A stretch of 26,231 bases of DNA from Silene noctiflora (GCA_009801015.1 VHZZ01008661.1:5085-31315); one strand, 5' to 3'; numbered from the stretch's first letter, positions 1 to 11,800 are shown. Numbers and translations are program-made. Notes: generated by a model from the sequence alone, not told the origin.

Positions 1-1740
1 CAATGCCTCGTTTTGCGTGCACTGTAGTGTTGTGCGTTGTAGCTAATTCCTTGACATCCTCGTCATCTTCATTTGAGTCAAGCATTTTCGGATCAGAAAC
101 AGAGCAGGGAACAAATACATCATCGAATGCACCAAGAGCAAAAACATATGAACAAACACAGATCGACTTAGATAAAATACCATGCCTAGTATTCCTATCA
201 AACAAGCACCAAGTACTTGATTACTCATGTTGTCCAATGAAACAAACATCATCCAATGCACCATAGAGTAACCTAATATTCGTATCCAACCTAATAAGCA
301 ACATGCCAACAAACAATCAATATTCAACACAAACAAAATTGATATAATCAATATTTGACACATCCAACCTTATCAGAAACAGAGGGAAAAGAATAATTAA
401 AAAAAAAAAAAAAAGTATCAAAGTAAAGACAATAAATCCTCCAAAGTACTTAGAAAATGATGGTAAAGGAAAACAAGAAGGTAAAGGAAGTTAAGTCTAC
501 CATAATTGTTATACTAATGTCAACATTGTTAAGTCATAATATTAGCACAGTAACACCACCACTGGAAACAGCTACAAGTAACTGTTACATAGTTAATACA
601 TAATCATAATAAGAGAGCAAAATAATAATCGTAACACAGTTGCACCTTTGTCGTAACATAGCTACACCGTATTTGTAACATAGCTACAAAATTAGACTAA
701 TATCGTAACACAGTTACGCTTAAATCGTAACACGGTTAGACCTTCATCATCGTAACACGGCCAAATCGCATAACTTAAAATAAAATTCATATTCAAAATG
801 TTGAAATGCAACAACAACTACTATCAACTATGGAAAAGTAAATTAAAAAGACTAACAATAATAGAAATTGCACAGTATTTAACCAAAACAGCTCGGAAAC
901 TGGAATCCACTGTGAATAACGCAACTCCGAGGCATAAAATCAAGCATATAACATAAATCCATTGGGAAAAAAAAACTCACAGGCATATATATAACACAAA
1001 TCAATTAGAAAACAAAAGAGATTAAAAAAGAGCAATCTGAGTTGTTGAACACGACGAATTTAGGGTTTCAATAATCATTCGAGCTAACGAAAATAAAATA
1101 AAATAAAATTTATGAGCAAAAGATAAATTATGAATATCTGCAATATTAATGGCAAATCGACGAACAATAAATTGACAACAATTTAGGTTTGAACATCAAA
1201 GAATGAACTAATCAAGACTTCAGTAAAGTTAATAATCAAATTGCTCTGAAGTAATTATAAGTAAAGATAGAACAATTACCTAGTTTGGATCTGGACAAAG
1301 AATTGAAAGATTTGTGACAACCAATCAATATAAATATAATGAGAGATAAATGCAAAGATGTTTTCAACTGAGAAATCAAATGTTAAAGCATGATTACACA
1401 AATCATGCAAACTGACCTAAGAATCATCCGACTTGTGCAGGATAATGCAAACAATTTAGGAGAAAAAATCATGAATTGAAGAATTGCAGTAAAAATAGGC
1501 GAAATACCTAATTTAATTATGAGAGATTGAGCAATTAATCTCAAAAACGACCAAAATTCATAATCTAGGTTTATATATTTTCTTATAAAAGATAATGACA
1601 AACCTTATCAGCAACAAATTGATCGAATTTGTATTAAATGATTGTCAAGATTGGCATAGATGCTGAAATCGTCGATCGAATTGTTAGATTGTTTTGATTT
1701 AAGAGGTTTTTGATGGGAGAGAGAAAAAGCTCCAAGAGTT
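1..1740 (-). other. Putative 5' part of a second minus-strand gene or gene-bearing transposon (left edge)
   Basis: Reading leftward, a pyrimidine-rich leader-like segment (about 1740-1604) ends GATAAG followed by a donor-like GTTTGT at 1603. Below about position 200 there is an open frame with an ATG at 85-83 that reads MLDSNEDDEDVKELATTHNT before leaving the window. An acidic N-terminus after an intron-containing leader fits many plant genes, including FAR1/MULE-derived ones, but 28 residues cannot be assigned. The rest is AT-rich with poly(A) runs at about 395-414 and 1764-1786. No complete gene is visible here. Confidence 0.3.
631..765. repeat. Degenerate tandem repeat, ~22-bp period, core GTAACAYRG
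   Basis: Copies of GTAACA followed by YRGYTA-like sequence start at 631, 653, 675, 705, 727 and 752. Spacings are 22, 22, 30, 22 and 25 bases. A looser related copy (GTTACATAGTTA) lies near 584-595. The copies differ at several positions, so the array is old or under relaxed constraint. Confidence 0.65.
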
Positions 1741-1796
1741 GTAATAGTATGAATGGGGAAATGAAAAAAAAAAAAAAAAAAAAAAATTAAGTGCCA

Positions 1797-1925
1797 TCAT
1801 AGAATTACAAATCTACCATCAATGACGCGCATCAAATCTCAGCCATCCATGGATTCAGATCCAACGGTCCAGATTTAAACGCAGGACTCATTTAAGATGA
1901 GTGGACTCTCTTGATCCTATTTCTA
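1797..1925. other. Possible terminal segment of a larger DNA transposon
   Basis: This stretch is more GC-balanced than its surroundings. It contains a run resembling sequences I recall near the ends of plant Mutator-like elements (CATCCATGGATTCAG, CCAACGGTCCAGATT, and ACTCATTTAAGATGAGT, which is partly palindromic). If it is an end, the element extends leftward and may be the same unit as the leader-like sequence at 1-1740. The other end is outside the window, so this is only a suggestion. Confidence 0.25.
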
Positions 1926-1947
1926 TATATATATATATAAATATATA

Positions 1948-2157
1948 CTTCCTCCGTTCCATTTGTTTGTTTACGTTTAATATATAACATAAAAAATAGT
2001 CACGTAAGATCTTGTTTAAATCGTCTCCCCGAGTAGATCATGCATATCAAACTTTTATAATTTTTAGTAACATGTAACTAAAGATACTGACAAAAGAAAA
2101 CGTGCATTAATATATATGTATAAAGCAAACGTAAAGAATTAAATGGAACGGAAGAAG
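1948..2157. mobile_element. Stowaway MITE (Tc1/mariner type), 210 bp
   Basis: The left end CTTCCTCCGTTCCATTT is mirrored at the right end, whose reverse complement is CTTCTTCCGTTCCATTT. Similarity extends to about 35 bp (TTTACGTTT shared). The element is flanked by TA on both sides (1946-1947 and 2158-2159). The CTYCCTCCGTTCC terminus with a TA duplication is diagnostic of Stowaway. It has no coding capacity and lies about 390 bp downstream of the ALA2 stop, beyond the likely 3' UTR. Confidence 0.92.
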
Positions 2158-2549
2158 TATATATAGTATTGATAGTTTAACTTTTTCAAAGTGTTCTCCT
2201 GTCCGGCATGTAATGAGCTCCATGTCAGATGTCCATTCCTTGTCCGGAATGTACTTCGTGTCCGTTTCAATTCAACCTAGCTCCTACGTAACTCCGTGAA
2301 TATTACATCACAAAATGACCAAAACAAGTGAGGATCATGAATTTATTCTATCATATACTCATATGAAAGTGAAAGAATTAGTATTTGTTCTATTTTCTAT
2401 AGCTGAGCATTTCATCAAAAAAACACCTATTACCCTTTAATTCTATACATAATAAACTGGCTTCCTTCTAAATCAACCTACAAGAAATTTCTACACAAGA
2501 ACTTTGGCCGAGACTACAAAAGCTATCCATAGCCATCGAGTCTACTGAA
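2158..2549 (-). other. Probable 3' UTR and downstream spacer of the ALA2-like gene
   Basis: This is AT-rich non-coding sequence between the stop codon and the Stowaway MITE. Apart from the AATAAA complement at 2342-2347 I see no recognisable feature and no second coding exon. Confidence 0.5.
2342..2347 (-). terminator. Possible polyadenylation signal AATAAA of the ALA2-like gene
   Basis: Reading the minus strand past the stop at 2550, the first canonical AATAAA is at 2347-2342, about 200 nt downstream. That is an ordinary plant 3' UTR length. Plant signals are loose, so the actual cleavage site may differ. Confidence 0.3.
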
Positions 2550-2870
2550 TCAATTGTCCTTGCAATTTCTCGAATAGTTAGACGACAACCTCCCCTGCGA
2601 CTGGAAAAAATCCCCGATCGACTTTCTGGTGGAATTCGGGGAGTCTGACAGCAGAGGCTCGTAAACTGGATTCCTGCTTTTTGTGTGACTTATCGACAAG
2701 GATGAAACTTCTTTCTCAATCACCCTTTGCTGTGGTTCTATATTACCCAGAGATAAGATGGGCCCACCTAATCGTTCTGCCTGCTGAAGTAAGTTGATTT
2801 TACTCGGTCTGTAAGTGAACCGGAAATACTTCAATGCAAGAACCGGACCGATCCCTGCTACTACAATAAG
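2550..2870 (-). CDS. ALA2: ALA2 terminal coding exon: M10 and cytosolic C-tail
   Basis: This exon encodes residues 995-1100 and the TGA at 2552-2550. M10 continues through [13 protein letters not shown]. The cytosolic tail contains [19 protein letters not shown], a [11 protein letters not shown] block, and ends SRNCKDN as in Arabidopsis ALA2. Between the SDSPN block and FFQSQ the tail lacks a short GPGTPFE-like stretch that I recall in Arabidopsis, which accounts for the total length of 1100 rather than 1107. Confidence 0.95.
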   Translation of the reverse strand, partial: LIVVAGIGPVLALKYFRFTYRPSKINLLQQAERLGGPILSLGNIEPQQRVIEKEVSSLSISHTKSRNPVYEPLLSDSPNSTRKSIGDFFQSQGRLSSNYSRNCKDN

Positions 2871-5800
2871 CTGAAAATAATTTACAAATTTGTTATTTAA
2901 GAATATGGAAGTAGATATCTGAGAATCAGAGTCTCGAGTGACATCTAAGTGAGATCAACCCCAATACTTGAATTTCATTTTATTATATTGTTGAAAATGG
3001 GGTCGGACCCACCAATGAGACCGTCACATGTAAGAATTTGTGCCGTAAATGGTTTTGTACGTAGAGGTAAGAGTGAGACTTACAAACATCGTTATCCAGT
3101 ACGACGGCTGCTTACACAACCTAAACATGATTGTATACATTCCCGAAGATGGAATGGCGCTGACCACCAGATTGATGACATAGAACGCAATTAGATTACC
3201 CCAGATTGCCAAGTGCTGTAATACTGTAAATGAACTGAAACCAGCAAACAATAGAAGTGAGAGGTATATCGAATTAGCCCTGTAAAAAATGCTGAACGTA
3301 ATTATTTGCGGATGATTTCAACTATCCATGTTGTGAGCAAAATAACACGGACTAGTGTTTCTTTATAACTATTGAAGGATTCGTGGCAAATGAAGCCATC
3401 AGTGGCAAAAGGCAATTCTTGGTGCATTATTTCACAATGATACGAGCTCAAATTCCACGCAACGAAAGGAGCACCCATTGGGTATTGAAGCACGATGGGG
3501 TTATAGATTACAGCAATTTTAATTATAAAAAAGTTGTGCCTTTACCAATCCTATATCCATCCTCTATATCTATATACTATGATATAGAAAAAATAGTCAT
3601 CTAAAATTTAAAATTTATAGAAGGAAGTTTGTTCTTTTTTGTTCATCCCCAGAAAACGAATTGTTTTTTACTATTATTTTCTTTTTGTATATATATTATA
3701 TATAAATGAATATGAATAAAATGACTAACCTATAATATTAGTAGAAAACTATAAACTATAAATTATGAAAATAATTTTCCTTCCTTTTTGTATGATATAA
3801 TTGAGTCAAAAACACGTGCCCACGAGTAATACTTGACTTTAATGGCTAAGCAAGCACAAATTGGTATCATTTTCCCTTCATTTATTTCTTTAGGTTACCA
3901 TTCTAAATCGCCAACATTCAAAATACTATGCAAGTCGCAAGTGATCACGTACTTTGTTTCAAGAGCTACAACAAAAGCTTGTAACCAAATGCATCCAGAG
4001 AGAGCTACCATGCCCACTTGCTCCATCTCGCTTTTTTCATCAGCATATGCATTTATGCTGATAACAAAGACAACAATAGCCTGCAGAGTGGGGCAACCAG
4101 GATAGTTAATTTAAAGAGAACTAAGAAACACTACCTTTTATATACCTGAATTTCATACTTAATAATACCTTATACGAAGTAAAACTTTTTTTCAAATTAC
4201 TACCTTTTAAGAACTTTTAGTATAAAAACTGATAACTTCCTCATTTTCCTGTGAAAAGAACGTGAACGGACAATATTACACTTCACTTATGTACTCCTCC
4301 ATACCATTTTGGTCATTATTACCATACTTTGATTAACCACTCTCTTCTCTCTCGATCATCCAAACTAAATGTACCAAAATTCTGCTAAAAAATCATTTTT
4401 TTGCCCTAATCCTTAATTATGCCTAATTCAGTTGCTTTGTATGTTGTATTTTACTGTGTTTGCTAGTTTGCTTGCCACATCAGTAAATTTCTCTATTTGC
4501 TAGCTTAAACCCTAGTTTATTCAACATTAAACCTAAAATCGGGGTAAATATCGAAGTAGTTGTGAAATTACTAAACCTGTTACCACCATATTTGAAGAAG
4601 AGAAAAGAGGGGAAAGAGGCTTCGATAGTGGCCCACTGAAGCGGGCAAAAAAACCCCAACAAATGCTACTACGCCACATTGTTACTAGTCTGCAAATATT
4701 TCCCGATTCATAAAAGAAAAACAAAAAAATGGAAGACGTGTATATAAAAAGGCAGTTCTAGTAATTTTCCCTTGATTCGCATTCATGAAACTGACATGAA
4801 GTTTTGAAGTGTATCCTCGTGGGTTACAAAAAAATGAATATACCAAATCTATTATGAATTTCACCGTAAAGTCGCTTTACTTCAGCTGTAACCCGTTAAC
4901 ACGCCACATTGGGTTATTTGATAGGCAAGACAGCAAGAATATGAAAATAACAAACAATAGGGTACCACCGGTTCACCGTACCACGTGATTCTTCCATTTT
5001 ACTTCTTTTGCCTCAATCACTAGGATCTCTATATTTCTAAATTTGACAATAGCTGATAACGTGAAAACCCATGTGACCATGTGGGCATGGCCTAACTAAT
5101 TAATTTAACATTGACCTTCATTTCCCACCTAATGACTTACACCCATTTCTGGATCATCTTTAACTCTTCTTTTTCAATCTCTCACCTCATTTTTGTCTCT
5201 TGTGTATCGCCTCCAAACTCCCCTCCAAAAAACCTAGATATACTCTCTTCCATGATCTCACCTCATCTCTTACTTTAACGCTTCACTTTATCAATAGGCA
5301 ACCACCTAAATGTTCTCTCTCTTACACATCTTTTAAGGCATGTCCATCTTGGTCAATTCTTGCAAATGCGCTCCCTTAATAATCAATTGTTTAAGAACAA
5401 GTGTAATGCAAAGCTTTCTAGTGATGCCTCGTTGCCTTGTCTAACATATCCATGTTGCCTTGTCGAACACTTCCACCAAACGAGGCATATGGACAACGAA
5501 CCCAAACTTGACAGTTTGTCTCCAAGAGTCAGACAAGCTTTCGGTCAAGTATTAGCAACAAAGGACGTGTCAGACTTCACCTATCACTCCTACCTAAAGA
5601 CATCAGGGGCGTCTAATACCCCGGGCGACCACGGGCGGCGGAACCGGGCCTTTAGTTTTGGCCACCGAATTTATAAGGTTTAGTAATAAAATTCAATTCA
5701 AATTTCGACGTGTAGTACACTTGTACATTCATATTTGGGGCCTCGCTTTTGTGTGCTGCACCGGGCCTCCATTTACTTTAAGACGCCCTGCCTAAAGTAT

Positions 5801-8800
5801 ATTTATGACTACCAAAATTCATCTTCCAAGGAGTTGAGCTGCGTTGGCGCTAATGATCCATATTGAAATGTTTACCTTAGCGATCACTTCACCTCACCTG
5901 AACCATCAAACTATGCTAACTGCTCACAGAGTAAAGAATCAAACACCACCTTGATTTGTACTTCGTATTCTACTTAGTTCCTAGGAACTTTCTATTAGAG
6001 AGCATAAAAGTGGCAAGAGGTTGAATTTCTTAGAAAGAGAAATCGTATGACAAACAGACAGCTCAAGTATAGTTTAAGAGACACTAACAAAAAAAGCTTC
6101 AAAAGACCCTCTCTAGCCAAAAAAATATGGATGATGGCTAATCATGATTAAAAAACAGTTGAAAGTGAGAAATTATCCATACAAAGTAGCAACATCAAAA
6201 AGTGAGAAACAGGCCACATACATGAAAGAGAGATCGTCCGAACCACCCAGCGAATGTGCTTGGATTCAAAACCCTGTACACAAGATGAACATCATTTGGA
6301 CCATGTGGACAAAAATATGTATATGTCCCCCTTTTGCCTTTCTTGTCACAGAATAATAACTATTTTACTTTATCTAATCTAGTTTATGTTCTGTGAGATG
6401 AGAATATTAGGTAAACAAGGAAGCAAGAATGTCTTAGCCAAGTGGTTAAGGTTGAGGTCGTGGGTAAACTCCCAGCTATAAATCCCTCTCCACTTTGATT
6501 ATACTGGCCATTGCGCCTCACATTACACCAAAAAAAGGAATATTAAATAGGTAAAAGAGAAGGCCAGTAACTTTTATGATGAAATGGTGGTGAGCCATGT
6601 AGCTACATGTGATTAATCATATATTTTAACACTGATAAGCGAAAACATACCTTCCAGCTTGACAGTAAAATAAGATTTGAGGATGCTGCATCACAGTTCT
6701 TTCACTTAGATCTTTGTCAAGAACACTAGCTAGAACAGGAACACTTGTGTAGAAAACATTATAAGCCATCAAACTAACAGAATTGAAAAGGCTAGTACCG
6801 GAGATGCCTGAAACAAAAGAGAAGCTGAATATTCTCGAGTTAGCTTGAAGAATAATTAAACAAAACCATATCAAATACAAATAAACTCATTGAATGAAAT
6901 GACATACAATATCTGTATGAAGCAGATAATAAGGGATTTGTAGAAGGAATACTGGGAGAGAAATGCTGTCCGGTTATATGAATAACGCCCATGAACAAGA
7001 ATCAGTCTCTTCAAGAATCTGAATTCTGCAATTAAAAGAATTTTCAATGTTAATATCCAGCCAGGATTAGCTCAGTAAGTATTTATATACAATTTTATGT
7101 TTAACGAGATTTCTAAAACATGAAAACACAACACATTTATACAGTTCCGCTGGCAAGGCAACTGACATGAGATCATGGAGGCATGGCCAAACAGCACTAG
7201 TTGCTAGATAAATTTAGTGTAGCAAAATTAAAAGCTAATCGGTCGCAGTGGTCGCTTTTTGTAAAATATCAAAAGTTAAACTGAGGCGAAGATTCAAAAA
7301 TAGAAGAAGAGTATAATACTATGACTATGTCACGATGACAACAGACTTATATTAGTTAGATGTAAGATGAATTATATAAATATAAAAGAGCTTTCGGTAT
7401 CTTTATTAAAATAGTTAAGATTATGTTCTGCTGATAAACTTGATCACCAATCATATTACACCACACAGATCCATTAAACTACACTTAGGTCATGACATGT
7501 TGACAGTCAGCACAACTTCTCAAAGTATGCAGAGTCATTCCAATTAAGTTGAGGAATGTTACATATTTTACGAGGGAGTGCAAAATACAAATACAAGATT
7601 GTTCTTCTATGTAAGAAACGTACAGAGCGGATAAGGACAAAGTAGTGACCCAACAAATGTTTGAAAGACGGCCAGCGTTCTATATGTGAGTCAAAAACAA
7701 ATGAGGAGATGGCATCTAACACAACAAACAAAAGCAAGACTAAGAATTATACAAGACAGATTTACAAAGTCGTTCTGTTTGTGAAGGTTGACTCGTGCTA
7801 TTTAAGCCGCAAAACCCCGTAAGATCCCAAGGATGCATACTTTGTAACTATCCCCCGCCTTTTAACCACATGAAAGTATGAAACTCATATATGACCTCAA
7901 ACGCTCCAGGTATAGTAACTTGTGCCAGCATCTTCTGTCATTTACAGACGACCCAGGGCAAAATAGACTCATGGTAGAAACAAATGTCTCCATGAATCAA
8001 CATTACTATAGAAGAAATGCATGCTAGGTATCCTCCGTACTTATTATATAGATCTACTTTCTTATTAATATTTACTTATTTAGTAGATAAAAGGTACCTA
8101 GACCAAAATTGGTGTTCTGCAGTGCCGTTTGAGTTCCATCTAAGACAGTTTTCCCGATAAGAATAATAACAGTTACAGGACACCAAGGGGATGACACTGA
8201 TATCCTAAAAGAGACCATGGGGGATGACGCTCATGTACAAAAAGACATCACAGAGGTAACGACAATATACAAAATGAGAGCAAAATAATTATGCTATCAA
8301 ACTATCGTGATTGATGTTATCTAAAGAAAGAAGAAAAGACAGGTTCCATTTGGGTAAAGCACGTGGCTCCAGCTATGTTCATTTCAATCCAAGTGCACCA
8401 TCAAATACAAAGAAACCATCTTCCAAACCCAACAAAACCTTTTTGATCATTTAATTTCAAGTAGAGAGCGTATCTTTATACTTGTGAGCATAGTATTAAA
8501 TCTCGATTTCGGTCACGGTCATGGTATCGGTTGTCGTGGTCTAATCTCGCCAATATCACCTCAAAATGCTGTAAAATGCGATCACGGTAACTTCCAAAAT
8601 CTTTAGTATTGGGTCGCTTATCGGTGTTGCAACAGATGCTTAAAACCATGCTTGTGAGGAAGAACCAAACTTACACCCAAGAGATACGAGCATAAAGTCA
8701 CAAATATCCAAATGCAGGCGAGCACAACTTGATCAATGGACTCTTTATTCTTACCATAAAAATAACACCGTCTAGCCATGCCAAAACTTCTCCTATTTAG

Positions 8801-11800
8801 CATCTTTTGCAGGGATTCTCTATTTGACTACTATCAAAGCTAAAAAAAACAATTCAACTCTTTAAGAGGAGTTTTATTTTTTCAATTCTTAATGGCTGGA
8901 AAGTCATCAATGACAATGCTAAAAAAAAATACTCACTGCATTCCACTCAATTCTATACATTTTCCTCTTTTGGATATTTCATTCAATTCTATACATTTCC
9001 TTTACAAGTTTTAAGTCTCAAAGTTACCATTATATCCTCATTTATACCCCTCCTAAATTTCTCATCCTACCCAACCAACCATCACTCAGCATGGTAAATC
9101 CCACTTTCCAGTCCTCACCACTCACGGGCGGATTTATAGGGGGTGATGGGGGTGAACCCTCACCCCCATTAATTTTGGAAAAAAAAACAGGTATGTATCT
9201 ATTTGCGTGCCAATATTTCATCAAACTGTAGTGGCTCAGTGGTAAAAACAATCTTCTACCTTTAATCCAACCTGGGATCAACCCCCCAGAACCGCATTTT
9301 TTACTTTTAATTTTGCGTATTAAAATTAATTGCAAATGTCCTTGGGAAGGATCGAACCTGCATCATCTTATTTGGAATTTCCATTCATTCAACCACCATG
9401 ACAATGGAATATAATGAAATTTTAAAGAAGTGTAATCATATTTAAAATAAATACTTCGGTACTAGTGTCGTCCATTATCAGATTGTTTTTATATTTTTCA
9501 AGCATTAATATATTAATATAACTTTTTGTTAATAAGACCTTATCTTTTAAATATTGCATAGAGCCCCCGAAATGTTAGGGACGGGACAGATTCGAGTAAT
9601 TATATTTTGGCAGTTTTTTATGTTATAAATTTTATTAAACACCCCCCATTTCATAAATCCTAGATTCGCCACTGTCACCACTACCACCCTATCTACACGA
9701 CTCATTATCACCATTTTCGTCCTCGCCACTACCACCAGTCCTCCATCTTCTCTTAACCACCGCACACCATCTCTTAGCTACACCACCGCACACCATCATA
9801 AGGGTCTGACTGCCTTCGCCACTCCACCGGAGAATCACACTCGCCCAACAAACCAACATCAAACACCACCCTATCGCAGCGCGCTCGCAACCACCTTACG
9901 CCAACCCACACGACCACCACTCGAGCCAATTCAGCCGAGACAAATAGCCCCAAGAGCAGATCTGGGTAGGAGATGGGTCATCGGCGACTCACGATTCATG
10001 TGCTGGTGGTGGTCAGGTATAAGATGGTGCGAAAATGGACGGAGAATTTGGAGTTGTGACCGGTACAGTGGGTTAAGGTCGTCGGATGGGGGTGGCTGGA
10101 CTCCAATAACCCACACTGTCGACATCAATATGGTTGAGGTGGCTGGTGGTTCTGGGTTATGTAGTGGCGGAGGTGGTGACAGATTGTTTGTATGTGAGAA
10201 AGAGGTTGATGGTGATTAGTGAGGGTTGGGTCATGTGTGTCAGCGTGTGTGGCGGAGAAAGCTTGTGAGGGATTAAGGGTATTTTAGGGTAAAAGAGAAG
10301 CATTGAGTATTATAATAGTTTTCCTTAAGAAGTGTGTAAAAAGCGAATGTATAGGAACGGTTGGAATGGAGAAAGTATTTGACAAAGAAAGAACTGGATT
10401 TAGCATGAAGCCAAATAACTAGTCAGCCCCTTCTAGTACAATATTGACAGGAGAAGATGGCTGCAAAAGCCTATAAAATTGAGGGTTCCTCCCAATTATT
10501 AGAGAGCCGGACAAAAAAAATCCCAATGGTAACGGTGGTTGTCTCATGAACTCTCTCGACAATGCCTTCATTGAAAGAAGCAATCTAAATAAGGTTGGGA
10601 AATTGAGCATTTAAAAGGACGTTCCCTAAGGTTATAGACTTACAATGGCCAAATCTAGGAGAATTATTAGGGCTAGCACAATGGTAAAATATGGAAAGCA
10701 GGTACTTTTCTCTTCATATATACTCTCTCATTGGAGTGCCCAAGTCAACTTCTAACCTACAATAACAAAATTATTCCACATGTCCTCCATCTTAAACATG
10801 GGTCCTACCTTTTTGACGTTTCCATACATAAGAATTGCCTATGTTGGGACTAAGGCTTTGGTGGTGTTGTACATAGATAAGAATTGAAAAAAAAATCCCT
10901 CACATTTCTTATATTGGCGCACTTATAAATGGAGAGCTAGCTCTCCTTTGCTCTTCCCCAGGAGCACATAGAAAGCTCCACTCCATTTTTTTTGGATGGA
11001 GAACACATAGAGAGCAAATGAGAGCACTCCAAAAAGTCAAAGGGGAACATTATACTCCCACCATCCAATCCAAACTAGCCATTGGACTTTGGAAGGTCTA
11101 CGAGATGATACTTTGATAATGTTTCTCCATTTTATAAGTTAATCTTCCGTGTTGAAATAAGAATTTTCTAAGATCTTTTTTATAACAAATGTAAATGTGT
11201 AGTGTTATTTTTTTTATTTGACTAAACATAATCTAGGTCAATTTACAAAAGTTTCACTGCAAATAGTGAATGGGAAGTTTGGAACGGATGGGAGGCAGTA
11301 ACATTCAGCAAATCAAAATTTGATGGCAATTAAGCGCCACATAGTTTTCCCTAATACGTAGAAGGTAAGATTATTACCAAAACAAACCCATAGCAAAAGT
11401 GCACCAAAATAATAAATCAACAAATAGAAACTTCGGAAGCCAAATCACATAAACGTATGAACATATAAAAAAAATTTAACAATCAAAAGTTTGATATCCA
11501 TACTTCCAATACTATAATCAGCTGCTCTGGCTGCCTGTAATCCTTCTCTCCCACTAATTCCAACACCGATATCAGCTTGTTGAATCATTCTAACATCATT
11601 CCCCCCATCACCGATAGCCAGTGTTCGATAGTCACATGACTTTATCAACTGCACCAGCTGTATATTCAAGGCAAACAAATCGAGTCATAACATCTAAAAA
11701 CATAAAAAAAAAATTATACAAGAAATTGCAAAATCTCAACATGCGATTTGTAGCAACTATGATTCTTTTATTCTATGTTGTTTATGATAAGGCTACAATG

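Larger units (their letters stand above)
7026..11503 (-). other. ALA2 intron 17 (4478 bp), expanded by transposons
   Basis: This is the longest intron, with donor GTATGG after GGAA and acceptor TCTGCAG. Identified elements occupy 8489-8650, 8932-10375 (with a nested element) and 11055-11298. I see nothing recognisable in 7030-8480; the short frames there have no family features. The 10380-11050 segment contains a perfect 16-bp palindrome at 10931-10946 but no clear element ends. Confidence 0.85.

Noticed and set aside
631-765. CRISPR-like array
   Set aside because: The repeats are short and degenerate, without defined spacers, and the DNA is plant nuclear.
3833-4105. Plus-strand 90-codon open frame
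   Set aside because: It lies opposite ALA2 exon 21 (3953-4080), whose minus-strand translation matches the family exactly. The plus frame is its shadow.
4290-4740. Possible Stowaway left end (CTCCTCCATACCATTTTGG) in intron 20
   Set aside because: No matching inverted right end with a flanking TA was found.
5360-5683. Plus-strand 107-codon open frame
   Set aside because: It runs from unassigned intron sequence into the hAT-like MITE at 5600-5790, so its end is transposon-derived. No protein family is recognised.
6144-6356. Plus-strand 70-codon open frame
   Set aside because: It overlaps antisense the 52-bp ALA2 exon 20 (6222-6273) and has no features of its own.
8022-8102. Short inverted CTAGGTAYC flanks suggesting a small MITE
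   Set aside because: Only about nine bases pair, no target duplication is evident, and similarity does not extend inward.
9215-9420. tRNA gene candidates from A- and B-box-like sequence
   Set aside because: No cloverleaf, acceptor stem or anticodon arm can be drawn. The boxes are SINE-like sequence inside a transposon.
9998-10219. Plus-strand glycine/tryptophan-rich 73-codon frame
   Set aside because: It results from the GTG-rich interior of the 8932-10375 element; low-complexity composition explains it.
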